From Candidatus Mediterraneibacter intestinavium (GTDB lineage: Bacteria; Bacillota; Clostridia; Lachnospirales; Lachnospiraceae), in contig DWXK01000005.1 in the NCBI GenBank assembly GCA_019119205.1, positions 1 through 44,166 of the forward strand: a DNA stretch of 44,166 nt. The letters are read 5' to 3'. The notes under the pieces were generated by a model. It did not search any database, had not been told where the DNA came from, and saw nothing but the letters and a program-made list of their open reading frames with translations. The translations under genes were made by a program, and so were the position numbers. This document shows positions 32,291 through 41,480 of this stretch, piece by piece. Numbering within the stretch: the stretch's first letter is position 1; each line of letters starts with the position of its first letter.

Positions 32291-33610
32291 TCAGGTCCCC
32301 TCGCCGAGCATGGCGTCGACCAGGTCCTGCCCGCTTGATTTTACAATATTGACGGGGACTTGTAAAGCATCTGATACCTCTTTTACCGTAAGATCATCCA
32401 GAAAAACGTCCTCATCCGCCTTCAGCATGTTGCAGGGGAGCAGAAGCCTGCTTCCAAGCCTCTTTCCCTTGAGCTGTGCGATGATATCCCCTCCTGTGAT
32501 CAGTCCGGATACCGTGATCCTCTCCCCGAAGAAATCATTCCGGATGCAGTACACATGGATCTTCACCCCGGGATATCTCTCTTCGATCCGCTCCGCCATC
32601 CGCCGGATATACGGATAGGCAAGTTTTCCTGTGGCTGCCGAGAGTTCTTCACTCCTCTGGTCACCCTTCTGCTGCCGGAAGGCATCCTCAAACTCATTGA
32701 AGAGAAGCCGGAGCATCCCCACGCCGTTCTCCAGCTGGAGATATCCGTCGTACCGCTCCTCTTCCGGGACCTCTTCCTCCGCCAGGAGATACCACTCGTC
32801 TCCCGCATGGATAAAATGGAGCCCGTACTCCTCATAGATCTTTTTCTGCCAGCGGTGGATGATCTCCAGCACCTGGCGTGCTTCCGCCTTTGTAAAAGGC
32901 TCCAGGGGGTAAAGCCCGTCCCGGAACTTTGTCAGCCCCACCGGCACGACGGAAACGCTTCTGAGCAGCGGCAGGTATCTTGTGAGATCCCGGATCGACC
33001 GTTCCAGCTCCTCCCCGTCGTTGACGCCCTTACAGAGCACGATCTGCCCGTTCATCTCGATCCCGCCCTGATACAGAAGGTCCACCTTTTTGAGGGCATC
33101 CCCGGCGAACCGGTTATGGAGCATCCTGCATCTCAGCTCCGGGTTGGTGGTCTGGAAGGAGATATTGATGGGTTCCAGACGGTACTTGATGATCCGCTGA
33201 ATGTCATGTTCGCTCATGTTCGTCAGGGTCACATAATTACCCTGGAGAAAGGAGAGACGGGAATCATCGTCTTTGAAATACAGGGTGTCGCGCATTCCCG
33301 GAGGCATCTGGTCGATAAAACAGAAGATGCACCTGTTGCAGCAGGACCTGTACTCATCCATCAGACCTGCCCCGAATCCGATCCCCAGGGCTTCATCCGC
33401 ATCTTTCTCGATCTCAAGTTCCCACTGCTCTCCATCCGCCTTTTCAATGAGAAGGAGCAGTTCTTCATCCTCCACATAATACTGGTAGTCGAAGATATCC
33501 TCGATTTCCTGCCCGTTGATGGAAATGAGCCTGTCTCCCGGCTCGATCCCCAGTTCCTGGGCGATACTGTCCTTTTCTACGGTTTCTACGATATGTTCAT
33601 GTTTCTTCAT
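32291..33610 (-). CDS. DUF512-family protein: PDZ-like domain plus radical-SAM-like iron-sulfur domain
   Basis: Residues 1-65 form a PDZ-like domain (G-I-E-P-G-D-R-L-I-S-I-N-G). Then C90-C91-N-R-C94-I-F-C97 and F-I-D-Q-M-P-P-G-M-R mark the cysteine cluster of the family, spaced C-x2-C-x2-C and unlike the classical radical SAM motif. The C-terminal DUF512 part follows (G-D-E-W-Y-L, then V-S-G-L-I-T-G-G-D-I). Function is not established; it sits beside der in many Clostridia, as here, which suggests a conserved link to ribosome or envelope assembly. The 109-nt gap to der holds no gene. GAGGAG lies 12 bases before the start. Confidence 0.9.
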   Translation of the reverse strand: MKKHEHIVETVEKDSIAQELGIEPGDRLISINGQEIEDIFDYQYYVEDEELLLLIEKADGEQWELEIEKDADEALGIGFGAGLMDEYRSCCNRCIFCFIDQMPPGMRDTLYFKDDDSRLSFLQGNYVTLTNMSEHDIQRIIKYRLEPINISFQTTNPELRCRMLHNRFAGDALKKVDLLYQGGIEMNGQIVLCKGVNDGEELERSIRDLTRYLPLLRSVSVVPVGLTKFRDGLYPLEPFTKAEARQVLEIIHRWQKKIYEEYGLHFIHAGDEWYLLAEEEVPEEERYDGYLQLENGVGMLRLLFNEFEDAFRQQKGDQRSEELSAATGKLAYPYIRRMAERIEERYPGVKIHVYCIRNDFFGERITVSGLITGGDIIAQLKGKRLGSRLLLPCNMLKADEDVFLDDLTVKEVSDALQVPVNIVKSSGQDLVDAMLGEGT

Positions 33611-33655
33611 TTATAGATAAAACTCCTCAGTCTGATTACTGTAAACAGCAACTAA

Positions 33656-33683
33656 AGTATAGCATAATTCCTTCTCCGCGCAA
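33656..33683 (-). promoter_or_regulatory. Candidate promoter of the DUF512-der-plsY-gpsA cluster
   Basis: Minus-strand TGC-TATACT (extended -10; hexamer 33656-33661) with a weak TTGCGC 16 bp upstream (33678-33683). It diverges from the PRPP synthetase promoter 10 bp away. Confidence 0.5.
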
Positions 33684-33691
33684 AGCCGTGC

Positions 33692-33720
33692 TTGAATTTA
33701 TAAACAAAAAATGATATAAA
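33692..33720 (+). promoter_or_regulatory. Promoter of the PRPP synthetase gene
   Basis: TTGAAT (33692-33697), 17-bp spacer, TATAAA (33715-33720) with an extended TGA element before it. The leader is about 50 nt; no riboswitch-like fold is visible in it. Confidence 0.75.
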
Positions 33721-33778
33721 GGTATATGGAAACAGTCTGTCTATCCGTACAGACAACACATTATCACAGGAGAAAATC

Positions 33779-34963
33779 ATGTCAAATAGTATCGAATTAC
33801 TGGAAAAGACTCTCCCTGTTGCCCCGTTGAAGATCGCCGCGATGGAAAGCTGCCGGGATCTGGGGCAGAAGGTAAACGATTATATCGTATCCTTCCGGGA
33901 GAACACGATCAATGAAGTAACCGAATCCCCCCTGTACGTCAATTACAAATCGAATAATTATCTGGTTGACTGCAGATGTCCCCGTTTCGGAACGGGAGAG
34001 GCCAAAGGTGTGCTCAAGGAAACGATCCGAGGGACCGATCTTTTTATCATGACCGACGTATGCAACTACAGCCTGACATATACCGTGAGCGGACACCTGA
34101 ACCATATGTCGCCTGACGACCACTATCAGGATCTGAAGCGGATTATCGCGGCTGCCACAGGAAAAGCCCACAGGATCAATGTGATCATGCCGTTCCTGTA
34201 TGAGAGCCGCCAGCACAAACGCACAAAGAGGGAATCCCTCGACTGTGCCCTTGCCCTGGAAGAACTCAATTCCATGGGCGTGGCAAACATCATCACTTTT
34301 GACGCGCATGACCCGAGGGTGCAGAACGCGATCCCCTTAAGCGGATTCGACAGTTTCAATCCCCCGTATCAGTTTATGAAAGCGCTCTTCCGCGCTGTCC
34401 CGGACATCATCCCGGACAAGGAGCATCTTATGATCATCAGCCCGGACGAGGGAGCCATGCACCGTGCGGTATACCTCTCCAACGTTTTGGGCGTGGACAT
34501 GGGAATGTTCTACAAGCGGAGAGACTACTCTAAGATCGTAGGCGGGAAAAACCCGATCGTCGCCCACGAATTCCTGGGAGATGATGTGGCAGGCAAGGAC
34601 GTGATCATCATGGACGATATGATCTCTTCCGGAGAGAGTATGCTTGATGTGGCAAAACAGCTCAAAGAGCGCCGCGCTGCCCGGGTATTCGTCTGCACTA
34701 CGTTCGGTCTGTTCACCGATGGCTTTGCCAAATTTGACGACTACTATGAAAAAGGCTATATCAATAAAGTCATCACAACGAATCTGACTTATCTGCCGCC
34801 GGAGCTTTATGAGAAGCCGTACTTTGTCCAGGCAGATATGAGCAAGTTCCTTGCACTGATCATTGATTCCCTGAATCACGATGTCACGATCGGAGCCGTT
34901 TTGAATCCGACGGACAGGATCCACACGCTTCTGGAAAAGAAAGCGCGCGGAGAGACGATCTGA
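33779..34963 (+). CDS. prs: Ribose-phosphate pyrophosphokinase (PRPP synthetase), long form, 394 aa
   Basis: Makes PRPP for purine, pyrimidine, histidine, tryptophan and NAD synthesis. The PRPP-binding loop is D-V-I-I-M-D-D-M-I-S-S-G-E-S-M; F-D-A-H-D-P-R-V-Q (metal/ribose region), H-K-R-T-K-R-E-S (flexible loop like the R-x-K-x-R of bacterial enzymes) and I-S-P-D-E-G-A are present. At 394 aa it is longer than the usual 310-320, with about 60 extra residues at the N-terminus and an altered middle. A second, standard prs elsewhere in the genome is likely. AGGAG lies seven bases before the start. Confidence 0.88.
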   Translation: MSNSIELLEKTLPVAPLKIAAMESCRDLGQKVNDYIVSFRENTINEVTESPLYVNYKSNNYLVDCRCPRFGTGEAKGVLKETIRGTDLFIMTDVCNYSLTYTVSGHLNHMSPDDHYQDLKRIIAAATGKAHRINVIMPFLYESRQHKRTKRESLDCALALEELNSMGVANIITFDAHDPRVQNAIPLSGFDSFNPPYQFMKALFRAVPDIIPDKEHLMIISPDEGAMHRAVYLSNVLGVDMGMFYKRRDYSKIVGGKNPIVAHEFLGDDVAGKDVIIMDDMISSGESMLDVAKQLKERRAARVFVCTTFGLFTDGFAKFDDYYEKGYINKVITTNLTYLPPELYEKPYFVQADMSKFLALIIDSLNHDVTIGAVLNPTDRIHTLLEKKARGETI

Positions 34964-34993
34964 CGCTGCCGGTCAGGTCTGTCATAGAAAAGA

Positions 34994-35046
34994 CAAAAAG
35001 GGGCAGGTCCCACTGTACACTCTGTACATGGATCTGGCCCTTTTTA
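34994..35046. terminator. Bidirectional intrinsic terminator
   Basis: AAAAAGGGGCAGGTCC...GGATCTGGCCCTTTTT: an 11-bp stem with one mismatch, a nested GTACA/TGTAC pair in the loop, and A and T runs on both flanks. It can stop prs on the plus strand and the DUF1653 gene on the minus strand. Confidence 0.85.
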
Positions 35047-35121
35047 TCTGTGCCTGTCCCCTGCTGTCAGGATCCGCCCCGCTTCAAAGGCGTTACCCCG
35101 CATCACATCTACTCCGCGGTC

Positions 35122-35613
35122 TCACCGCAGCCTTCTGCTCTCGTATTTCATCTTCGTTTTAAGGAAACGCATCAGCGCCGCCCATCTCTCCTCGACCGTC
35201 TCCGCACTTTCCACGAACTCCAGGCTCTCCGCCGCCACGGTCAGGAACCGGTCGGTAAGCTGTCCCCTGTTTTTCATAAGAAACTCCGCGCGGTCCTCGT
35301 TCTCATCCAGCTCCAGGAACTCCATGATCAGAGTTTCCTCGCTCACTTCCGTTTTCTCCCGATGCTCTCTGGCGGGTTCTCTCTCACACAGTTCAAAACG
35401 GTATTCCTGTTCCGCATCAGGATATCTTTTCCTGTTGGTCTCTCTGAGGAAGGCTTCTACTGTACTCACGTACACCTTGCCTTCCCCCTGGAGTGCTTCA
35501 TACACGACCATCTCTTCATTTGTCTCGGCACAGAGTGCGATATGCATCACCCGGTACCGTTTCCCCTTGAAATGTCTGTAAACTTCTCCCGTTTTCGGTC
35601 TTCTTCGCTTCAT
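35122..35613 (-). CDS. DUF1653-domain protein, 163 aa
   Basis: Residues 8-60 (G-E-V-Y-R-H-F-K-G-K-R-Y-R-V...A-E-T-N-E-E-M-V-V-Y-E-A-L) match the DUF1653 core, a small beta-rich domain of unknown function that is often found alone or in MutT-like contexts. The remaining 100 residues are charged and helical, rich in Glu, and not recognised. No signal peptide. It follows ilvA by 32 nt and ends before the bidirectional terminator, so it is the last gene of the ftsY-ilvA transcript. Confidence 0.82.
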   Translation of the reverse strand: MKRRRPKTGEVYRHFKGKRYRVMHIALCAETNEEMVVYEALQGEGKVYVSTVEAFLRETNRKRYPDAEQEYRFELCEREPAREHREKTEVSEETLIMEFLELDENEDRAEFLMKNRGQLTDRFLTVAAESLEFVESAETVEERWAALMRFLKTKMKYESRRLR

Positions 35614-35645
35614 GAGACGCTTCCTTTCCTTGTTTTAAAACGATC

Positions 35646-36866
35646 CTAATAAAGCTTTGCTCCGATCATTTTCGGACGGAACCCTTTTCTCTCCAGTGCA
35701 TCCAGGATCCTGTTCTTGTGTTCTGTGCCGAACGCCTCCATTGTGATACGAAGTTCCACGGCAGCATTCCGGTTGGTGCTGACAAACTGGTTGTGCTCCA
35801 GCTTTATGACATTGCCCTGCTCGTCAGCGATGGTCTTTGCGACCTGGACCAGCTCACCCGGCTTATCCGGAAGCAGGACAGATACAGAAAAGATCCGGTC
35901 TCTCTGGATCAGTCCGTGCTGTACGATAGAGGACATGGTGATCACGTCCATGTTTCCTCCGCTCAAAAGGCATACTACCTTCTTGCCCCTGCAGTCAAGC
36001 TGCTTTAAAGCCGCAACAGAGAGGAGCCCGGAATTCTCTACGATCATCTTGTGGTTCTCCACCATATCCAAAAAGGCACCGATCAGTTCATCGTCCTCCA
36101 CAAGAAGGATATCATCCACATTTTCCTGTACATAGGGAAAGATCTTATCCCCCACCGCCTTGACCGCCGTCCCGTCCGCGATCGTGTTGGCGCTCTCCAG
36201 CTCCACCACTTCTCCCGCCGCAAGTGCTGCTGTCATGCTCGCCGCCTCGGACGGTTCCACGCCGATCACCTTGATCTTGGGATTCAGCATCTTAGCCAGT
36301 GTGGCAACTCCGGTGATCAGTCCGCCGCCGCCAACAGGCACCAGGATGTAATCCACCGTCGGGAGTTCCTGCACGATCTCCATGGCGATGGTCCCCTGCC
36401 CGGTTGCCACATCCAGGTCATTAAAGGGATGTACGAACGTATAACCGTTCTTCTCGGCAAGTTCACATGCATACGCATAGGAATCGTCATACACATCTCC
36501 GTACAGCACCACATCCGCACCGTAGCTCTTTGTCCTGTTCACTTTGATCAGGGGCGTCACTGTGGGCATCACGATGGTGGCCTTGCAGCCGAATTTCTTC
36601 GCGGCATACGCTACTCCCTGAGCATGGTTTCCCGCAGATGCTGTGATCAGCCCGCGCTCCCTCTCTTCCTCTGTCAGCGTGCTGATCTTGTAATATGCCC
36701 CGCGGATCTTATAGGCGCCGGTGTGCTGCATGTTCTCCGGTTTCAGATAGACCTTCCCGCCGGACTGTTCACTCAGATAATCGCTGTAGATGAGTTTCGT
36801 CGGATTGGTCACCCGCTTTACCAGTTCTGTGGCTTCTTCAAATTTCTCCAGTGTCAGCATTCTCAT
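35646..36866 (-). CDS. ilvA: Threonine ammonia-lyase (threonine deaminase) with ACT domain
   Basis: PLP enzyme that converts threonine to 2-oxobutanoate for isoleucine synthesis. The PLP lysine lies in A-Y-K53-I-R-G-A; the glycine loop is V-G-G-G-G-L-I-T-G and S-A-G-N-H-A-Q-G-V-A carries the substrate region. A single ACT-like domain fills about 330-406 (SVSVLLPDKPGELVQV), the short, TdcB/IlvA1-like form of about 400 aa. The biosynthetic versus catabolic role cannot be settled by sequence. The start overlaps the ftsY stop by ATGA, an unusual partner for ftsY. No T-box was found. Confidence 0.93.
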   Translation of the reverse strand: MRMLTLEKFEEATELVKRVTNPTKLIYSDYLSEQSGGKVYLKPENMQHTGAYKIRGAYYKISTLTEEERERGLITASAGNHAQGVAYAAKKFGCKATIVMPTVTPLIKVNRTKSYGADVVLYGDVYDDSYAYACELAEKNGYTFVHPFNDLDVATGQGTIAMEIVQELPTVDYILVPVGGGGLITGVATLAKMLNPKIKVIGVEPSEAASMTAALAAGEVVELESANTIADGTAVKAVGDKIFPYVQENVDDILLVEDDELIGAFLDMVENHKMIVENSGLLSVAALKQLDCRGKKVVCLLSGGNMDVITMSSIVQHGLIQRDRIFSVSVLLPDKPGELVQVAKTIADEQGNVIKLEHNQFVSTNRNAAVELRITMEAFGTEHKNRILDALERKGFRPKMIGAKLY

Positions 36867-37795
36867 TCATCCTCTCTGTAAAATAGTGCGTTAACAAATT
36901 CCTCCGGATCGAACTTCTGCAGGTCGTCAATGGTCTCACCCACACCGATGTATTTCACAGGGATCCCAAGTTCCGCCTGGATCGCCACCGCGATCCCGCC
37001 CTTCGCTGTCCCGTCCATCTTCGTGAGGATCACGCCCGTGATATCCGCCACTTCGTTAAATTCCTTCGCCTGCGCAAGGGCATTCTGCCCTGTGGTAGCG
37101 TCCAATACTACCAGAGTTTCCCGGAACGCCTCGGGATATTCCCGGTCGATCACCCGGTTGATCTTCTTCAACTCTTCCATCAGGTTTTTCTTATTGTGGA
37201 GCCGTCCTGCCGTATCGCACAGGAGCACATCCGCCTTTCTCGCTTTTGCCGCCGCTACAGCGTCATAAACGACTGATGCAGGGTCTGCGCCCTCCTGTCC
37301 GCCGATCATCTCCACGCCGGCGCGGTTTGCCCACTCTCTGAGCTGCTCCCCTGCAGCCGCGCGGAAGGTATCCGCCGCTGCCAGGATCACTCTTTTATCC
37401 TGCGCCTTGAGCTTTCCTGCAAGCTTTCCGATGGTCGTGGTCTTTCCCACTCCGTTCACGCCAATGACAAAAACCACTGAGGTCTGCTCCTCAAACTCAT
37501 ATGCAGTCTCTCCCACATCCATCTGCTCCTTAATGCTGTCAATAAGGAGCTGGCGGCACTCCAGCGGTTCTTTGATATGCTGTGTGCGCACCTTTTCCTT
37601 CAGGTCGTCAAGGATGTTCATGGTCGCCCGGACTCCCAGGTCGCCCATGATCAGAGTTTCCTCCAGTTCCTCATAAAAATCGTCATCTATCTTTGAAAAC
37701 CCGTGGAAAATACTGTCCATTCCGGACACGATATTGTCTCTGGTCTTTGTAAGGCCCGAGACAAGACGCTTGAAAAATCCCTGCTTCTCTGCCAT
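36863..37795 (-). CDS. ftsY: Signal recognition particle receptor FtsY
   Basis: SRP-receptor GTPase that docks ribosome-nascent chains at the membrane. G-V-N-G-V-G-K-T-T (112-120) is the P-loop, with D-T-A-G-R-L-H-N-K and T-K-M-D-G-T-A-K-G-G as further NG-domain motifs. The helical N domain occupies about 20-95 and the acidic A domain is short, as in Firmicutes. Length 310 aa. AGGAGG lies eight bases upstream. 113 nt separate it from smc, and the order smc-ftsY is conserved across Firmicutes. Confidence 0.97.
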   Translation of the reverse strand: MAEKQGFFKRLVSGLTKTRDNIVSGMDSIFHGFSKIDDDFYEELEETLIMGDLGVRATMNILDDLKEKVRTQHIKEPLECRQLLIDSIKEQMDVGETAYEFEEQTSVVFVIGVNGVGKTTTIGKLAGKLKAQDKRVILAAADTFRAAAGEQLREWANRAGVEMIGGQEGADPASVVYDAVAAAKARKADVLLCDTAGRLHNKKNLMEELKKINRVIDREYPEAFRETLVVLDATTGQNALAQAKEFNEVADITGVILTKMDGTAKGGIAVAIQAELGIPVKYIGVGETIDDLQKFDPEEFVNALFYREDE

Positions 37796-37908
37796 GATCT
37801 TTTCCTCCTGTACACGGTTTTATCCGCTGTTTTTGTTCTCACTCCTGTTATCTTTTCTCTTATCTGACTGTCCATCCGCCCTGCAGCGGCACACACTCTC
37901 CCGGTCTG

Positions 37909-40900
37909 TCACTTGTCCAGCTGATCCTCCACAAGGTCCACGGAGACAAGTGTGGAGACACCTTTTTCCTGCATCGTGATACCGTACAGTCTGTCCGCTG
38001 CCGCCATGGTCCCCCGCCGGTGGGTGATGACAATGAACTGGGTGTCCTTCGTCAATTTATGGAGATACTGGGCATACCTGTCCACGTTGTTGTCATCCAG
38101 AGCCGCCTCGATCTCATCGAGCAGGCAGAACGGAGACGGTTTCAGGTTCTGGATCGCGAACAGCAGGGAGATCGCAGTCAGAGCTTTCTCCCCGCCGGAG
38201 AGCTGCATCATATTCTGCAGCTTCTTTCCGGGCGGCTGTGCGATGATCCTTATCCCCGCTTCCAGGATATCCTCATCCTCCATCAGTTCGAGAGTTCCCT
38301 TTCCGCCGCCGAAGAGCTGGCGGAACACCTCGTTAAACTCCTTCGCGATCCTTGCGAACTGTTCTGAGAACTGCTTTCTCATCGCCTCGTCCAGTTCCGC
38401 GATGATCTGTACCAGAGACGCTTCCGCCTCCACCAGATCGTCATGCTGTCCTTTGAGAAAGGTGTATCTCTCGGAAACATTTTTGAAATCCTCAATGGCA
38501 TTTACATTGACTGTACCCAGTTTTCTGATCTCATTTTTTAACGTCTGGATCTGGCGTTTCATAAAAGCCAGGTCTGTCAGGTTCGGGTCTCTGAGTTCCA
38601 TTGCACGGTTGTAGGTGAGTTCATACTCTTCCCACATGTAGTTCATCTGCTTCTCCGAAGCCTCTTCATAGGACTCTTTCTGGCTGTTCAGTCGGAAACA
38701 TTCCTTGTCCAGAGCCGAGATGTGTTTTGAGAGTTCCTCCCTCATCCTAAGGAAATCCTTGTGTTTCTGATTCAGTTCTTCCTTCTTCTTTGTCTGTTCC
38801 CTGATCGCCTCGTTGATCTCGTCAAAAAGCTCCTTTGAACCTTCAATAGTCTGCCGCAGTTCTGAGATCTTATCTTCCTTCTCCCGGATCTCCTCGGACG
38901 CATTCCCACGGTTGATATCCAGCTCTCTCAGTTCTGCCTCGAACTTGTCCATCTCCTCCCGGATACGGGAGATATTTTCCAGGATAAATGTATTCTGCTG
39001 TTCCAGTGCAGCAAGCGCCAGGTGTACCTCTTCCGAATTTTTGAGCTGTACGTTCTCACGCTCACGCTCCTCCTCCAGCTGCTTCTGCATCATTTCGATC
39101 TTTTCATTCAGTTCCCGCTCCAGATTTTCCGATGTTTCCAGTTCCATCTGGATCGAGTCCTCATTCTCTGCGATCTCACTGAGCTGTTTTGCAAGGCTCT
39201 CCTGCTCTGCGCGGTATGCATCGCACCGCTGCTTCGCCTCAAGCTGCCTTACCTGGGTCTGCTCCACGTTCATCTTCGCCGTGTTTTCCAGGACAGAAGC
39301 CTTCCGCAGTTCCTGCTGGATCTCGTCGATCTCACTGTAGCATGCCGCACGCCTGCTCTTCACCTGGTTGACTGACTGTTCCATCTCATCCATGTCCCTC
39401 TTCAGCATGGAAACCGTCTTCTCAAACTCTTCGATCTCACGCCTTCTGCTCAGAAGGTTGCTGGAGTTTTTAAACGCACCTCCTGTCATGGATCCGCCCG
39501 GATTGATCAGTTCCCCTTCCAGAGTGACCAGGCGGAGCGACTGCCGGTACTTTCTGGCGATGGCGATCCCGTGATCGATATGGTCCACCACGATAGTCCG
39601 CCCCAAAAGCTGCTCGGCAAGCCCCTCAAACTTTCTCTCCACATGCACGAGAGTGTGCGCCGTGCCGATCACTCCCGGCTCCTTTAACGCCTCCGGATTC
39701 CGGATGCCTCCGCTTCCGTGCATGCTGGTCAGAGGAAGAAATGTAGCACGCCCGAATTTATTCTTTTTCAGAAATGCGATCATCCGCTTTGCAGTCTCTT
39801 CGTTGTCCGTCACGATATTCTGTATGCTACCGCCCAGCGCCGTCTCGATCGCGATCTCATACTCCTTGTCCACCTTGATGATATCTGCCACCACGCCGAT
39901 CAGGCCTTTTTCCCTGTCACGGTTCGCCATCACCTTCCGGATGCTGTTTCCGTATCCGTCATATCTCTCCGTGATGTTCTTCAGAGATTCCAATCTGGAC
40001 GACTCTCTGTGATATGCTGTCTGCCCGATCCTCAGTTTTTCCTGTTTCTCTGACAGTTCTTTCTGCAGGCGGCTGATCTCCGCCTCGTTCTCCCGGATCT
40101 TATCATTACAGCTCCGGATCTCTTCCCGGACTTTCTGCAGTTCCTCTTCATACTGCGCCAGAGAGGTATTGTGCTTTTCCGCCTCGGAAGAGACTTCCAG
40201 CATATTCCTTGCCAGCACGGCTTTTCTGGATGCGATCTGGTCTTTGGTCGTATCATAATGCTGGATCTTCGCCTTTGTGGAGGCGCGGTTTCCAAGCAGG
40301 TCCATGATCTCCCGCTTCCCTTCCTCGATCCCGGCACTGTGTTCCGCGATCAGGCTCTGGGTCTCGATGAGGAGCCGCTTGGCTTCCTCATCCTGAGCCG
40401 ACGCCCGAGCCAGTTTTTCCCGTACTTCTTTCTGCTCCTTTTCAAGGGAAGACCGCTGTTCCTGTCTTGTGTCGATCTCTATCCGGATCGCGCTCAGACG
40501 GTTATCGTAATGCTCGTCATTCATCCTCGCCGTGTTGATCTGTTCCTTGAGGACATTGATCTGCCCCTCCAGCTGCTGCTTTAACAGCGTGGTCTCGCTG
40601 AGCTGGTTTCGCGCCGTCTCGATAGCGTGGTCGATATCTTCCACTTCTTCCTCGATGGCCTCATACTCGGCCTTCATGGTCTCGTGGCGTTCGCTGGACT
40701 CTTCCATCTCAGCTGCCGCGATATCGTATTTCTCCTGTGACTCCCGGATACGCTCTCTTAAGCGCTCTTCTTCCAGAAGGAACATATTGATATCAAAAGT
40801 CTTCAGTTCTTCTTTCTTCTTAAGATATTCCCTCGCTGTCTCCGACTGTTTCTCCAGGGGTCCCAGCTGTTTTTCCAGTTCTTTCAGGATATCGTTGACA

Positions 40901-41469
40901 CGGGTCAGGTTCATCCGCTCTTCTTCCAGTTTCTTCACGGAAAGGTTCTTTCGCCTCTTAAACTTGACGATCCCTGCCGCCTCATCAAAAAGCTCTCTTC
41001 TCTCCTCCGGCTTCCCGCTTAAGATCTTGTCGATCTGTCCCTGACCGATAATGGAATATCCCTCTTTTCCGATCCCGGTGTCATAGAACATCTCGTTGAT
41101 GTCTTTGAGCCTGCACGCGGCGCCATTGATAAGATATTCGCTCTCACCGGAACGGTACAGCTTTCTTGTCACAGTGACTTCCTCGTATTCTACAGGAAGC
41201 TTATGGTCCGAATTGTCCAGCGTGATGGCAACAGATGCATAGCTTAATGGGCGCCGGTTTTCCGTTCCGGAAAAAATGACATCCTGCATGGAGCCGCCGC
41301 GGAGCTGTTTGACCCTCTGCTCCCCCAGTACCCATCGTACCGCGTCGGCAACGTTGCTCTTCCCACTCCCGTTTGGACCGACGATCCCTGTGATCCCGTT
41401 ATGAAAATCAAATTTTATCTTGTTTGCAAAGGACTTGAATCCCTGCACCTCAATGCTCTTTAAATACAT
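37909..41469 (-). CDS. smc: Chromosome segregation ATPase SMC
   Basis: Condensin ATPase for chromosome organisation. The N-terminal Walker A is G-P-N-G-S-G-K-S (31-38); two long coiled coils (about 165-500 and 670-1020) flank a hinge (about 510-670, with G-G-S-I-Q-N-I-V and N-P-G-G-S-M-T-G-G). The C-terminal head holds the signature L-S-G-G-E-K-A-L-T-A (1090-1099), then the Walker B C-L-L-D-E-I-E-A-A-L-D. At 1186 aa it is full length. The 11-nt gap to rnc indicates cotranscription. Confidence 0.98.
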   Translation of the reverse strand: MYLKSIEVQGFKSFANKIKFDFHNGITGIVGPNGSGKSNVADAVRWVLGEQRVKQLRGGSMQDVIFSGTENRRPLSYASVAITLDNSDHKLPVEYEEVTVTRKLYRSGESEYLINGAACRLKDINEMFYDTGIGKEGYSIIGQGQIDKILSGKPEERRELFDEAAGIVKFKRRKNLSVKKLEEERMNLTRVNDILKELEKQLGPLEKQSETAREYLKKKEELKTFDINMFLLEEERLRERIRESQEKYDIAAAEMEESSERHETMKAEYEAIEEEVEDIDHAIETARNQLSETTLLKQQLEGQINVLKEQINTARMNDEHYDNRLSAIRIEIDTRQEQRSSLEKEQKEVREKLARASAQDEEAKRLLIETQSLIAEHSAGIEEGKREIMDLLGNRASTKAKIQHYDTTKDQIASRKAVLARNMLEVSSEAEKHNTSLAQYEEELQKVREEIRSCNDKIRENEAEISRLQKELSEKQEKLRIGQTAYHRESSRLESLKNITERYDGYGNSIRKVMANRDREKGLIGVVADIIKVDKEYEIAIETALGGSIQNIVTDNEETAKRMIAFLKKNKFGRATFLPLTSMHGSGGIRNPEALKEPGVIGTAHTLVHVERKFEGLAEQLLGRTIVVDHIDHGIAIARKYRQSLRLVTLEGELINPGGSMTGGAFKNSSNLLSRRREIEEFEKTVSMLKRDMDEMEQSVNQVKSRRAACYSEIDEIQQELRKASVLENTAKMNVEQTQVRQLEAKQRCDAYRAEQESLAKQLSEIAENEDSIQMELETSENLERELNEKIEMMQKQLEEERERENVQLKNSEEVHLALAALEQQNTFILENISRIREEMDKFEAELRELDINRGNASEEIREKEDKISELRQTIEGSKELFDEINEAIREQTKKKEELNQKHKDFLRMREELSKHISALDKECFRLNSQKESYEEASEKQMNYMWEEYELTYNRAMELRDPNLTDLAFMKRQIQTLKNEIRKLGTVNVNAIEDFKNVSERYTFLKGQHDDLVEAEASLVQIIAELDEAMRKQFSEQFARIAKEFNEVFRQLFGGGKGTLELMEDEDILEAGIRIIAQPPGKKLQNMMQLSGGEKALTAISLLFAIQNLKPSPFCLLDEIEAALDDNNVDRYAQYLHKLTKDTQFIVITHRRGTMAAADRLYGITMQEKGVSTLVSVDLVEDQLDK

Positions 41470-41480
41470 ATAACACCCGC

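Noticed and set aside
36867-37908. T-box or leader peptide controlling ilvA
   Set aside because: ilvA overlaps ftsY by 4 nt, so there is no leader; nothing T-box-like upstream.
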